NCBI RefSeq assembly: GCF_900116515.1
Contig: NZ_FPBA01000003.1
Coordinates: forward strand, 310,001-374,000
DNA length: 64,000 nt
Origin: Geodermatophilus amargosae
Lineage (GTDB): Bacteria > Actinomycetota > Actinomycetes > Mycobacteriales > Geodermatophilaceae
Reading direction: 5' to 3'
Positions 1 through 8,293 of the stretch are shown in pieces. The first letter of the stretch is position 1; each line of letters opens with the position of its first letter. The translations under genes and the position numbers were made by a program. The notes beneath the pieces were generated by a model. It ran no database searches and was not told the DNA's origin. It saw nothing but the letters and a program-made list of their open reading frames with translations.

Positions 1-359
1 ACGGCGCGGCGGGCGGCTCCGGTCGTGGCAGCCGACTCCGCCGACAGCGGCACCACCGTCGCGACCGCCGCCGGGGTGACGACGACGCTCAGGCCGGTGA
101 TCCGGGCGTTGACCAGGCCGGACAGGTCGACGTCGCCGTCCGGCGCGACGCCGAGCTGCTGCCGGACACCGGGCAGCAGGTCCGACAGCGCGGCGTCGAT
201 CTGCGCGTTCACCCGGGTCTGGACCTCGAGCAGCAGGTCGGCGACCTGCGTCGCCTCGGCCAGGATCTGGTCGGTCGGGATGGGGGCCTCCTCGGTCGTC
301 GCCGGCGCACGCCGGCCGAGCGCCCCCAGTGTGACGGGGGCGCCGGCGGGTCCTGTCAC
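1..359 (-). CDS. Unknown protein, N-terminal part (runs off left edge)
   Basis: An open frame on the minus strand enters from the left edge and stays open for about 119 codons up to a GTG at 357-359. The residues look like real coding sequence: an amphipathic, helical stretch rich in E, Q, D and L (positions about 20-60), then V/A/T-rich sequence. Nearly every codon ends in G or C. No family is recognised. The start is uncertain because no clear ribosome site precedes it and the next gene starts divergently only 22 bases away, so a start further inside is possible. The C-terminus lies outside the window. Confidence 0.5.
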   Translation of the reverse strand, partial: MTGPAGAPVTLGALGRRAPATTEEAPIPTDQILAEATQVADLLLEVQTRVNAQIDAALSDLLPGVRQQLGVAPDGDVDLSGLVNARITGLSVVVTPAAVATVVPLSAESAATTGAARRA

Positions 360-381
360 ACCCCGGGAGCAGCATCGGTGC

Positions 382-768
382 ATGAGGACCCCGAGGCGCG
401 TGCAGCTCTCCCGGGCCCGCGGGTGGCGCAAGCCGCCGGGCACCGTCGTCGTCGCCCGCCCGTCCCGCTGGGGCAACCCGTTCCGGGTCGGCGAGACGTA
501 CATGTGGCCGGCCGGGGAGGACGGGACCGGCTGGCCCCTCCCCACCCACCGCGAGCCGGGCGACCACGAGGACGGCGTCCGCGTCGTCCGCTGCCCCGAC
601 CGGGCCACCGCCGTCGAGTGGTACCGCCGGTGGGCCGACAGCGCCCACGCCGAGCAGGCCCGGCAGCTGCTCGCCGGCCGCGACCTGGCGTGCTGGTGCC
701 CCGTCGACGAGCCGTGTCACGCCGACGTGCTCCTCGAGCTGGCCAACCGGACGCCCGCCCTGCGGTAG
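382..768 (+). CDS. DUF4326 domain protein
   Basis: A protein of 128 residues. The N-terminus has the family pattern of a basic RxxxWRKPxG segment followed by VARPSRWGNPF. The middle contains AVEWYRRW, and the C-terminus ends with the hallmark LACWCPVDEPCHADVLLEL, whose Cys and His residues could bind a metal. DUF4326 proteins occur in bacteria and phages and their biochemical role is not known to me. The frame is open further upstream, but the domain begins right after the ATG at 382. It stands alone between a divergent unknown gene and a DUF2332 gene 133 bases downstream. Confidence 0.85.
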   Translation: MRTPRRVQLSRARGWRKPPGTVVVARPSRWGNPFRVGETYMWPAGEDGTGWPLPTHREPGDHEDGVRVVRCPDRATAVEWYRRWADSAHAEQARQLLAGRDLACWCPVDEPCHADVLLELANRTPALR

Positions 769-901
769 CACCGCCGCTCGGGCCCCGGGGATCTGGATGC
801 CGGTGGTCCCGCGGGACCTGCTCGGGCTCCGGGCCGTCCCGCAGGGGTGAGCCGCCCCGGTTGGCATCGTCGGGGAGCCCGGACCGACAGCAGGAGGCGC
901 C

Positions 902-1972
902 GTGACCGGAGGCAGGACCCGCACGCTCGCCGAGGTGTACCGGCGTTTCGGCGAGGTCGACGCCGCAGGGACCTCGCCGCTGTACGAGCGCGTCGCCGTC
1001 GCCCTGAGCGGGTCCGGCGAGGCCCTGCGCGCCCTCGAGGCGGTACCGGCGCGCAAGCGGCACCCCACCGTGGTCCTCGCCGCGCTGCACGACCTCGCCC
1101 TCGCCGGACGCGCCCCGGCGCTCGCCGCGGCCTACGCCGCGGGGGACGGCGAGGCTGCCGCCGACGCGGCGGTCGACGCACTCGTCCGGATGACCGACGC
1201 GGTCGTGGCGATCGCCGTGCACCGGCGGACGCACCCCGACGAGACCGGCCGCTGCGCCGTGCTGTACCCGGCCGTCGCCGAGGCGGCGCGACGGGCAGGC
1301 GCGGACGCGGTCGGGCTGGTCGACGTAGGCCGCTCGGCCGGGCTCAACCTCACCGTCGACCGCGTGGGCATCACCTACGGCGACGGGCGACGGCTGGGCG
1401 ACCCGTCCTCCCCCGTGCAGCAGTCGTGCTCGACCGTGGGCGACCGGCCGGTCCCGACACGGGCGGTGCCAGAGGTCGTCGCCCGGATCGGCGTCGACGT
1501 CGATCCGCTCGACGTGACCGACCCGGACGACGCCCGGTGGCTGCGCGCCTGCCTGGCGCCGGACCGGCCGGAGCGGCTCGCGAGGCTCGAGGCGGAGATG
1601 GCGCTGGTGGCGACCGCCCCTCCGCTGCTGCTGCGGGGCGACCCCGTCGACCTGCTGCCCGACGCCCTCGACCGGGTGCCCGCGGACGCCCTGCCCGTCG
1701 TCACCACGACGTGGGCGCTGTCGCGGTTCCCACCCGGGAGCCGGCTGCGGTTCCTGCAGCGCCTCGTCGAGGCGGCGGACGGCCGGACGGTGGCGTGGGT
1801 GTCGGCCGAGGGGGTGGGGGTCGCGCCGTCGGTTCCGACCCTCGGCGACCGCCGCGCCTCCGGCCACAGCATCGTCGGCCTGGCGGTCCTCGACGGGTCG
1901 GCTCCGAGTGCGGAGGCGGTCGGCCGCTGCTGGTCGCGGGGCCGTCTGCTGTCGTGGCTGGCGGACACCTGA
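902..1972 (+). CDS. DUF2332 family protein
   Basis: A protein of 356 residues starting with GTG, preceded by a good ribosome site (AGGAGG ending 4 bases upstream). Family traits seen: an N-terminal SPLYERVAVAL helix, the central GLVDVGRSAGLNLTVDR segment, a DPLDVTDPDDARWLRAC block and a GDPVDLLP block. DUF2332 is widespread in Actinobacteria, Alphaproteobacteria and Deinococcus. Its activity is not established, although the glycine-rich centre suggests nucleotide or cofactor binding. Length is normal for the family. It appears to be a single-gene unit, because the next gene has its own promoter and operators. Confidence 0.85.
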   Translation: MTGGRTRTLAEVYRRFGEVDAAGTSPLYERVAVALSGSGEALRALEAVPARKRHPTVVLAALHDLALAGRAPALAAAYAAGDGEAAADAAVDALVRMTDAVVAIAVHRRTHPDETGRCAVLYPAVAEAARRAGADAVGLVDVGRSAGLNLTVDRVGITYGDGRRLGDPSSPVQQSCSTVGDRPVPTRAVPEVVARIGVDVDPLDVTDPDDARWLRACLAPDRPERLARLEAEMALVATAPPLLLRGDPVDLLPDALDRVPADALPVVTTTWALSRFPPGSRLRFLQRLVEAADGRTVAWVSAEGVGVAPSVPTLGDRRASGHSIVGLAVLDGSAPSAEAVGRCWSRGRLLSWLADT

Positions 1973-1994
1973 CGGGCGGCCACCTCCATCGGTC

Positions 1995-2040
1995 TTGACG
2001 CGGCTAACGATGTTAGCCATCATGGCTAACGCCGTTAGCC
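1995..2040 (+). promoter_or_regulatory. Promoter with two tandem palindromic operators (TetR-type)
   Basis: Two perfect 7-3-7 palindromes sit in tandem. GGCTAAC-GAT-GTTAGCC lies at 2002-2018 and GGCTAAC-GCC-GTTAGCC at 2024-2040, with centres 22 bases (two helical turns) apart. A TTGACG (-35-like) lies at 1995-2000, so the first palindrome occupies the -35/-10 spacer and the second sits near the likely transcription start. The first gene starts at 2063. The layout is a repressor site for the TetR protein encoded two genes later; the assignment is inference from context. Confidence 0.75.
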
Positions 2041-2062
2041 GACGACTCACCTGGAGCGCACC

Positions 2063-2527
2063 GTGCGAGAGATCAGCGTGAGCACGACCATCGACGCGCC
2101 GCCCGCCCTGGTGTGGCAGGTGCTGACCGACACGTCCGCCTACGGAGCCTGGAACCCGTTCATGCCCGTGCTGGCCGGCGAGCTGCGGGAGGGCCGGCGG
2201 CTGGAGGTGCGCATCGTCCCGCCCGGGAGCCGCGGGATGACCTTCCGCCCCACGGTCACCGCCGCCGAGGAGGCGCGGGAGCTGGCCTGGCTGGGCCGGC
2301 TGGGGCTGCCGGGCCTGTTCGACGGCACCCACTCGTTCACCCTGACGCCACGCACGGACGGGGGCACCGAGCTGACACAGCGGGAGGTCTTCCGGGGGCT
2401 CCTGGTACCCCTCGGAGCGAGCATGCTGCGCCGGACGGAGGCCGGGTTCGCGGCGATGAACGAGGCCTTGAAGCACCGGGCCGAGGGCCTCGCCGGTCGG
2501 GACGGGCGAGTGGACGCGACGCGGTGA
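2063..2527 (+). CDS. SRPBCC (polyketide cyclase/START-like) protein
   Basis: A protein of 154 residues starting with GTG, with GGAG 6 bases upstream. It begins with the family pattern ISVSTTIDAPPALVWQVLTD, followed by YGAWNPF, and ends in a long C-terminal helix, as expected for a SRPBCC lipid/ligand-binding fold. Such proteins bind small hydrophobic ligands; some act as cyclases or in resistance, and the ligand here is unknown. It is the first gene after the twin operators and is followed at 106 bases by the TetR regulator, so it is likely the main regulated target. Confidence 0.85.
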   Translation: MREISVSTTIDAPPALVWQVLTDTSAYGAWNPFMPVLAGELREGRRLEVRIVPPGSRGMTFRPTVTAAEEARELAWLGRLGLPGLFDGTHSFTLTPRTDGGTELTQREVFRGLLVPLGASMLRRTEAGFAAMNEALKHRAEGLAGRDGRVDATR

Positions 2528-2633
2528 CCACGGCTGCCGGGGTACGCCCGCGCCACCTCCCGCCGGGGGCCGGCGGTGGCCGCGACCTGCAGCGTGGCTC
2601 CGGCCTGCGCGACCGGTCGGGGTCCGTGCGCCC

Positions 2634-3134
2634 GTGACCCGCCGCGACGAGATCCTCGCCGTCGCCGAGGCCGTGCTCGAGGCCGAGGGGCCCGAGGGCC
2701 TGACGATGCGCCGGCTGGCGGACGAACTGGGCATCCAGGCGCCGTCGCTGTACAAGCACGTGCGCAGCAAGGAGGACATCGAGGCCGGCCTGCAGGAGCG
2801 CGCGCTGCGCTCCATGGGCGAGGCGCTCGCCTCGGCCGGCACCGGACTGCTCGAGCTGGCCGCGGCGTACCGGGCCTGGGCGATGGCCCATCCGCGCCTC
2901 TACGAGCTCGCCACCCGGCGTCCCCTGCGGCGCGAGGCGTTGGAGCCGGGCGTGGAGACCGCCGCGGCCGCGCCGGTCGTGGCCGCCGCGGGCGGCGACG
3001 AGCACCTCGCCCGGGCCGTGTGGGCGCTGGCCCACGGCCTGGTCGACCTGGAACTCGCCCACCGCTTTCCCCCGGGCGCCGACCTCGACCAGACCTGGAG
3101 GACCGCCCTGGGGGTGTTCTCCCGCCACACCTGA
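2634..3134 (+). CDS. TetR/AcrR family transcriptional regulator
   Basis: A protein of 166 residues with a GTG start. Residues 5-50 form a TetR helix-turn-helix (AEGPEGLTMRRLADELGI and APSLYKHVRSKEDI). The C-terminal part, with AYRAWAMAHPRLYEL and WALAHGLVDLELAHRF, fits the WHG-type TetR ligand-binding domain. It probably autoregulates with the upstream SRPBCC gene through the two palindromes at 2002-2040, the only strong operator-like sites nearby. The inducing ligand is unknown; a substrate of the SRPBCC protein is a reasonable guess. Confidence 0.88.
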   Translation: MTRRDEILAVAEAVLEAEGPEGLTMRRLADELGIQAPSLYKHVRSKEDIEAGLQERALRSMGEALASAGTGLLELAAAYRAWAMAHPRLYELATRRPLRREALEPGVETAAAAPVVAAAGGDEHLARAVWALAHGLVDLELAHRFPPGADLDQTWRTALGVFSRHT

Positions 3135-3496
3135 GGCGGGCACACCGCCGCTGGGACACCGGCCGACGCGCCTCGGTCCGCCTCCGGCCGCGTCGACGAC
3201 GGGGGGCTCGTCCTGGACCCAGCGGCGCGCTCGTCGTGGGCCCCTGACCGACCAGGGGTCCGCCGGGGCCTGGCCCCAGCGCAGCGTCGACGAGTCCAGC
3301 GACCGCGTGGACGAGATGGCCGAGCACGTCGCGACGGGCTGCACCCGGTGCTGCTCGGCGGCGGCACCTCCTCGGTGTTCGCCCCTGGCGTCACCTGTCG
3401 CTTCGGCGGGGTCGTCCCCCGCGCCTTCGCCAGCAGCGTCGTCGCCTGGAGCTGTCGGTGCGGAGGCCCGGACCCGACGGGCCGGGGGTCCCGGGG
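3135..3496. other. Gap without a convincing gene
   Basis: The 362 bases between the TetR gene and the converging muconolactone isomerase-like gene carry no open frame with a recognisable protein. Frames that stay open are Arg/Pro/Ser-rich, as expected of non-coding GC-rich DNA. I see no strong hairpin and no tRNA. It could hold decayed coding sequence, but I could not identify a parent. Confidence 0.4.
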
Positions 3497-3802
3497 TCAG
3501 GGCTGCCAGCGCCTGCGCACGTCCTCGGCGAAGGCCGTGTACTCCCGGACCGGGAGGACCTCCTCGAGGGTCAGGTGATGGCTCATCGGCAGGGCGCCCA
3601 TGACGATCTGGTCGAGCTGATCGTGCGACTCGACCTCCACGATGCCGATGACCCGGCGTTGTCCGGCGACCTTGTAGAGGCTCTTGATGACCCCGGTCTC
3701 GAGCGCGCCGAGCGCCGCCTCGGTCTCCTGCTCCCACTCGTCCCAGAACTCGTCGCGGTCGAGCCGGGTGTGCTCGACGCGGAAGCTGACGTGGAACAGC
3801 AT
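3497..3802 (-). CDS. Muconolactone delta-isomerase-like protein
   Basis: A protein of 101 residues with an ATG at 3800-3802, close to the length of muconolactone isomerase (about 90-96). It begins MLFHVSFRVE and ends ALPMSHHLTLEEVLPVREY, which match the start and the LPLFPM-like end of that ferredoxin-like fold. No other beta-ketoadipate pathway gene is nearby, so the catabolic role is doubtful; it may be a stand-alone relative of unknown substrate. The longer frame upstream of this ATG is Arg/Pro-rich and not part of the protein. Confidence 0.75.
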   Translation of the reverse strand: MLFHVSFRVEHTRLDRDEFWDEWEQETEAALGALETGVIKSLYKVAGQRRVIGIVEVESHDQLDQIVMGALPMSHHLTLEEVLPVREYTAFAEDVRRRWQP

Positions 3803-4187
3803 CAGGGCGCTCCGGAGGTCCGGGCGGCGCCCGGGCCGACGCCGCTGCTGTCGGGGTGGCCGACAGCGTGCCCGCGCCTCGCCTGCGAGACAAGACGTCG
3901 AACGGAGCCACCGCGCTCTCGCCACGCGGGGGCCACGGTCCGCTCTCCGTCGCGACCGGGCGCGCCGGCTCCGCCCCGGGCCGCTTGCCGAGCTCGGGCC
4001 CGGGCGGCATCGCGCTCGGCGCCGGCCGAGGTACCAAACCAGCAGCTGCCCGGCAAGCTGGTCCTCACCCGTGGCACCTGCCGGAGCAGCGCCCGTCGAA
4101 CCCGGCATGCGCGCGGACGGACGTCGGCTCGGGCCACCGCGTCGGGGGCCTGTCGGTGGCCGTCCGCTCCGGGCATGCTCGCAGCGC
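3803..4187. other. Intergenic region upstream of zwf
   Basis: These 385 bases separate divergent genes (isomerase-like on minus, glucose-6-phosphate dehydrogenase on plus). The open frames on both strands are Arg/Ala/Gly/Pro-rich and resemble nothing I know. A weak CATGCT at 4174-4179 lies 8 bases before the zwf ATG and could be a -10 element of a leaderless transcript. Confidence 0.4.
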
Positions 4188-5678
4188 ATGAACGTCGATG
4201 CGGATCGCCGCTCCCCGCCGTGTGTCCTGGTGATCTTCGGCGCCTCCGGTGACCTCACCGCCCGCAAGCTGCTGCCGGCACTCGAGCGGCTGGCCGGCTA
4301 CGGGGCCCTGCCTGCCGAGGTCGCGCTGGTCGGCGTCGCCCGCACGCCCATGACCGACGCCGAGTTCGGGGACCTCTGCCGTCGCAGCGTGTCCGGGGAG
4401 GGCCACCCGCGCTGGAAGGACCTCACGGCGGCAGCCCGCTACGTCCACGGCGACTACGACGACCCGGCCACCTACCAGCGCCTGGCCGACGTGCTGGCCG
4501 AGTGCGACCACCGGCACGGGACCGCCGGCAACCGCGTCCACTACCTCGCCACGCCGCCCCGCCTGTTCGGGCCGATCGCGATCAGCCTCGGCAAGGCGGG
4601 ACTGTCCGTGCCCGCCGGCGAGGGCTTCGTCCGCGCGGTGGTCGAGAAGCCGTTCGGCTGGGACGAGGTCAGCGCCCGGGAGCTCTACGCGGAACTGTCG
4701 TCGGCGTTCGCCGAGGAGCAGATCTTCCGGATCGACCACTACCTGGCCAAGGAGACCGTGCAGAACCTGCTCGCGCTGAGGTTCGCCAACTCGATCTTCG
4801 AGCCCATCTGGAACCGCACCTGGGTCGACAACGTGCAGATCACCGTGGCCGAGACCCTCGGCGTCGGCGAGCGGGGTGGGTTCTACGAGACCACCGGCGC
4901 CATGCGGGACATCGTCCAGAACCACGTCCTGCAGGTCCTCTCCCTCTTCCTCATGGAGCCGCCCACGTCCTTCCACCCCGAGGCGATCCGCGACGAGAAG
5001 GTGAAGCTGTTGCGCGCGATCCAGCCGCTGGACGAGGAGGCGGAGATCGCGGCGAACGCCGTGCGCGGGCAGTACACCCGTGGCGGCACGCGTGAGGACC
5101 TGATGCCCGGCTACCGCGACGAGCCCGGGGTCGACCCCCTGAGCGCGACCGAGACCTTCGTGGCGATGCGACTGGAGGTGCAGAACTGGCGGTGGACCGG
5201 CGTGCCGGTCTACGTGCGCACCGGCAAGCGGCTCCCCGCACGGCTCACCGAGGTGGCCATGGAGTTCCGCCGCCCTCCGCAGCTCCCGCTGTTCCCCGGA
5301 CAGGAGCAGGGGCTGGAGCCCGACGCCCTGATCGTGCGCGTGCAGCCCGACGAGGGACTGAGCCTGCGGTTCGGCGCCAAGGTGCCCGGGCACGCCTTCC
5401 GCGTGCAGAAGGCGTCCATGGACTTCTCCTACGAGAGCTTCGACGAGCAGTCCCCCGACGCCTACGAGCGGGTCATCCTCGACGCCCTGATCGGCGACCC
5501 CACCCTGTTCATCCGCGCCGACGAGGTCGGGCGGTCCTGGCGCATCGTCGACCCGGTGATGCGGTACTGGGCGGACGACGAACGGCCCATCCCGCTGTAC
5601 CAGGCAGCCACGTGGGGACCGCCGGAGGCCGGCTCGCTGGTCGCCCGCGACGGCCGGCGCTGGCGCCACTCCTCCTGA
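4188..5678 (+). CDS. zwf: Glucose-6-phosphate dehydrogenase
   Basis: A protein of 496 residues that oxidises glucose 6-phosphate to 6-phosphogluconolactone, making NADPH at the entry of the oxidative pentose phosphate pathway. Seen: a Rossmann GASGDLTARKLLPAL near the N-terminus, VVEKPFGWD, the active-site signature DHYLAKE (D183, H184, K188; the usual Gly is Ala), RDIVQNHVLQ with the catalytic His, and the C-terminal WRIVDPV. Length is normal. It is not next to opcA, tal or gnd. The ATG at 4188 was chosen because the fold begins about 10 residues later. A second, divergent copy lies at 16642-18039. Confidence 0.95.
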   Translation: MNVDADRRSPPCVLVIFGASGDLTARKLLPALERLAGYGALPAEVALVGVARTPMTDAEFGDLCRRSVSGEGHPRWKDLTAAARYVHGDYDDPATYQRLADVLAECDHRHGTAGNRVHYLATPPRLFGPIAISLGKAGLSVPAGEGFVRAVVEKPFGWDEVSARELYAELSSAFAEEQIFRIDHYLAKETVQNLLALRFANSIFEPIWNRTWVDNVQITVAETLGVGERGGFYETTGAMRDIVQNHVLQVLSLFLMEPPTSFHPEAIRDEKVKLLRAIQPLDEEAEIAANAVRGQYTRGGTREDLMPGYRDEPGVDPLSATETFVAMRLEVQNWRWTGVPVYVRTGKRLPARLTEVAMEFRRPPQLPLFPGQEQGLEPDALIVRVQPDEGLSLRFGAKVPGHAFRVQKASMDFSYESFDEQSPDAYERVILDALIGDPTLFIRADEVGRSWRIVDPVMRYWADDERPIPLYQAATWGPPEAGSLVARDGRRWRHSS

Positions 5679-5707
5679 TCGCCCCGGACGAGCCGGATCC
5701 GTGGGGG

Positions 5708-6283
5708 TCAGTGCAGGGTGGGCCGGTAGACGAGCTCCAGGGTGCGCCCGTCGAGCGTCCGGCTCTCGAGCAGCTCGAGGTCGAAGTCGGCCGCACCGCC
5801 GAAGACCGGGTCCGTGCCGGTCCGGCCGGTGACGACGGGGAAGACCGTCACCTGGACCCGGTCGACCAGGCCGGCGGCCATCAGCGCCCGGTTCATCGAC
5901 AGGCTGCCGTGCGAGCGCAGGGGAACGTCGGACTCCTCCTTGAGCCGGGCGACGACGTCGACGGCGTCGCCGCTCACGACGGTCGCGTCCGGCCAGTCGA
6001 GCGGCTCGTGCAGCGTCGTCGACACCACCGTCGCGGGCATGCGCGTCATCCGGGTGACCCACGGGTCACGTACCTCGGACTCCTCGGTGCTCGAGGACAG
6101 CATCCGCACGAACTGCCGGAACGTGGTGGCCCCGAAGACCATCCGCTGCTCGCCGGCGAACAGGTCGAGACGGTGGTCGAGCAGCTCGGGGCCCTGCTTG
6201 CCCCAGTAGCCGGCCCAGTCGGCGCTGGCGGCGCCGTAGCCGTCGAGGCTGGAGAAGACGTCGAACGTGTAGGTCGCGGTCAT
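5708..6283 (-). CDS. Dihydrofolate reductase family (RibD C-terminal-like) protein
   Basis: A protein of 191 residues with a strong ribosome site (GGAGGAGG) before the ATG at 6283. It starts TYTFDVFSSLDGYGAA and has VFGATTFRQF and LRSHGSLSMNRALMAAGLVDRVQVTVFPVVTG, the typical order for the RibD C-terminal/DHFR-like reductases common in Actinobacteria. These are NADPH-dependent folds of mostly unknown substrate and are not the folate enzyme FolA. It converges with zwf across 29 bases. Confidence 0.88.
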   Translation of the reverse strand: MTATYTFDVFSSLDGYGAASADWAGYWGKQGPELLDHRLDLFAGEQRMVFGATTFRQFVRMLSSSTEESEVRDPWVTRMTRMPATVVSTTLHEPLDWPDATVVSGDAVDVVARLKEESDVPLRSHGSLSMNRALMAAGLVDRVQVTVFPVVTGRTGTDPVFGGAADFDLELLESRTLDGRTLELVYRPTLH

Positions 6284-6378
6284 CTCGTCCTCCTCCGGAG
6301 CGCTCGGTACCCGTGGTGGAGACCGGGGCCGCGGCGAGAACTGATCGCCGTCGACCGGAGCGGCACGCTGGTCCCGGA

Positions 6379-6789
6379 CTAGCGGGACGACGGCCAGCCG
6401 CCGACCTGCGCGAGGAGTCCGACGTCGTCGCGGCAGGCCCAGTGCTCGACGATCGCGCCGTCCGCCACCCGCCAGATGTGGATGAAGTCCCACGCGACGT
6501 CGTTCCCGGTCGGGGTCAGCCCGGCGAGCAGCGGCATCGTGGAGGCCACGTGGCGCCCGTGCAGCGTGAGGTGCACGACGACGAGGTCGTCCTGGGCCAC
6601 CACGCGGTGGATCGTCGCCGTCGGGGAGTCGAGGGCGTGGTCGAGCATCGCGAGCGTGTCTCGCAGGCCCTCGCGGCCCTGCGGCCCTGCGGCGTGCTGG
6701 ACGAGGTCCTCGGCGACGAGACCGAAGGCGGAGCCGTCTCGCAGGTCCAGGGCCCGGTGGAAGGCCAGCACGGTCTCTTCGGGCGTCAT
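6379..6789 (-). CDS. SnoaL-like / ester cyclase-type protein
   Basis: About 136 residues from the ATG at 6789 (MTPEETVLAFHRALD); an in-frame start five codons upstream (6804) is also possible. The pattern is a small cystatin-like NTF2 fold: an N-terminal helix, VVAQDDLVVVHLTLHGRH, then DFIHIWRVADGAIVEHWACRD, as in SnoaL and ester-cyclase families. Substrate unknown. It sits among small accessory enzymes on the same strand, upstream of the reductase gene, with no sign of a polyketide cluster. Confidence 0.82.
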   Translation of the reverse strand: MTPEETVLAFHRALDLRDGSAFGLVAEDLVQHAAGPQGREGLRDTLAMLDHALDSPTATIHRVVAQDDLVVVHLTLHGRHVASTMPLLAGLTPTGNDVAWDFIHIWRVADGAIVEHWACRDDVGLLAQVGGWPSSR

Positions 6790-6900
6790 CGCGTCATCCC
6801 ACACCCGGCAGGGTCGTGCGAGCCGGATCGACGTCGTCCACCGGGTGACGACGCGGGGCGAGCCGGCCGGCGCGTCACCGACCGGCCGGGCCGGGTCCGA

Positions 6901-7266
6901 TCAGGAGGTCACTCCGAGCCCCGGTCGCGCAGTCGTGCGCGCGAACTCCACGAAGTCCCGGGGCGGCCGGCCCAGGGCCCGTTGGACACCGTCGGCCGGG
7001 CCGGCGTCCCGGCCGTCACGGAGCTCGGCGAACACCTCGTCCAGCACCGCCACCGGGGCCCCCGGCAGGCCGGCAGCGGACATGCCGGCGGTGAACGCCT
7101 CGCTCGAGATCGCGTCATAGCGGAGCTGCCGTCCCGTCGCCGGGGCGAGCGTCTCCGTCGCCGGACCGACGAAGCCCGTGACACGGCCCGCGGCCACCTC
7201 GAAGCTCATGTCGTCGACGGCGAGGCGGTCGCCGTACTGCTCGGTGAGTGCTGTGACCGTGATCAT
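6901..7266 (-). pseudogene. Chimeric remnant: ABC ATPase start fused to NmrA-like tail
   Basis: A 121-codon frame made of two unrelated parts. Residues 1-35 (MITVTALTEQYGDRLAV through AGRVTGFVGP) are the beginning of an ABC-transporter ATPase and stop exactly where the Walker A motif should follow. From about residue 42 (ATGRQLRYDAISSEAF onward, including DGVQRALGRPPRDFVEFAR) the sequence is the C-terminal end of an NmrA/NAD(P)-binding SDR-like protein. The junction is near 7150-7165. No complete domain remains, so I read it as a deletion product and not a working gene, though the frame is intact and could be translated. Confidence 0.75.
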
Positions 7267-7315
7267 CGGAGCGGCTCCGAGCCGGTAGCTGGGGTCGAGC
7301 GGAGGGGCGGACGGC

Positions 7316-8293
7316 TCACGCGACGGTGATCACGACCTTCCCGCGGGCGTGTCCGGCCTCGACGTGGCGCAGAGCAGCGGCGGTGTCGGCCAACGGGAAG
7401 GTCCGGTCGATGACCGGAGCGACCTCCCCGGCCTCGATCAGTTCCGTGACGGCGAGCAGGTCGTCCCTCTCCCAGGTGCTCGGCAGCGGCACGAGCCGCT
7501 GGCGGACGAGGGCGTTGACGGCGACGACGCGCAGGATCGCCCCGATGGGACCGAACAGGTGGCCGGGCGAGCCACCGGCGTTGGCGACGAGCGTCCCGAC
7601 CGGCGTCAGCACTCGACGCAGCCGGTGCAGCGGCTGGTTGCCCACGTTGTCCAGGACGACGTCGTAGCGCGTCCCCGCATCGGTGAAGTCGTCGGTGCGG
7701 TGGTCGACGACGTGCGTCGCGCCGAGCGACCGCACCAGGTCGACGTTGAGGGTGCTGCACACCCCGGTGACCTCGGCGCCCAGGGCGGCCCCGATCTGGA
7801 CGGCGAAGCTGCCCACGCCGCCCGCCGCCCCGTTGACCAGCACCCGGTGCCCGGCCCGGACCCGGCCGACGTCGCGGACGGCGCGCAGCGCGGTCTCCCC
7901 CGCCATCGGGACGGCGGCCGCCTGCTCGAAGGTGAGGCGCGCCGGCTTGGGCACCACCCTGTCCGCCGTGGCTCGCGCGTACTCGGCGAAGGAACCCTCG
8001 AACCAGCCGAGCACCTCGTCGCCGGGCCGGAGGCCGCGGACGCCCTCCCCGACCGCCTCCACGACGCCGGCCCCGTCGGCCCCGGCCACCCGTGTCCTGG
8101 GCCTGGTCAGGCCCACTCCGCCCATCAGCCGCGCGACGTACGGGTCACCGCGGAGCACGTGCCAGTCGTACGGGTTGACCGCAGCGGCGTGCACGCGGAC
8201 CAGCACGTCGTCGGGGCCGATGCGGGGTCGGTCGACGTCCAGGAACTGCAGGACGTCCGGGGGGCCGAACCGGTCCTGGACGATCGCCTTCAT
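7316..8293 (-). CDS. Zinc-independent MDR alcohol dehydrogenase / quinone reductase
   Basis: A protein of 325 residues of the medium-chain dehydrogenase family. Seen: an N-terminal GroES-like domain (MKAIVQDRFGPPDVLQF, AAAVNPYDWHVLRGDP), then a Rossmann domain with VLVNGAAGGVGSFAVQIGAALGAEVTGVCS, and the end HARGKVVITV. The catalytic zinc ligands of true alcohol dehydrogenases are absent, so a quinone oxidoreductase or enoyl reductase-type activity with NADPH is likely. Its ATG overlaps the stop of the upstream DUF4386 gene by 4 bases. It is the last gene of a three-gene operon downstream of a LuxR-type regulator. Confidence 0.9.
   Translation of the reverse strand: MKAIVQDRFGPPDVLQFLDVDRPRIGPDDVLVRVHAAAVNPYDWHVLRGDPYVARLMGGVGLTRPRTRVAGADGAGVVEAVGEGVRGLRPGDEVLGWFEGSFAEYARATADRVVPKPARLTFEQAAAVPMAGETALRAVRDVGRVRAGHRVLVNGAAGGVGSFAVQIGAALGAEVTGVCSTLNVDLVRSLGATHVVDHRTDDFTDAGTRYDVVLDNVGNQPLHRLRRVLTPVGTLVANAGGSPGHLFGPIGAILRVVAVNALVRQRLVPLPSTWERDDLLAVTELIEAGEVAPVIDRTFPLADTAAALRHVEAGHARGKVVITVA

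Noticed and set aside
356-2842. 828-codon open frame on the minus strand
   Set aside because: Arg/Gly/Pro-rich shadow opposite three well-supported plus-strand genes (DUF4326, DUF2332, SRPBCC); no domain is visible.
3307-3603. Small plus-strand gene between the TetR gene and the isomerase-like gene
   Set aside because: Ala/Ser/Pro/Arg-rich with no ribosome site and no family; it overlaps the well-supported minus-strand gene.
5708-7266. Polyketide gene cluster suggested by SnoaL-like and reductase genes
   Set aside because: No synthase, ACP or tailoring set is present; the small proteins are of broad, general families.
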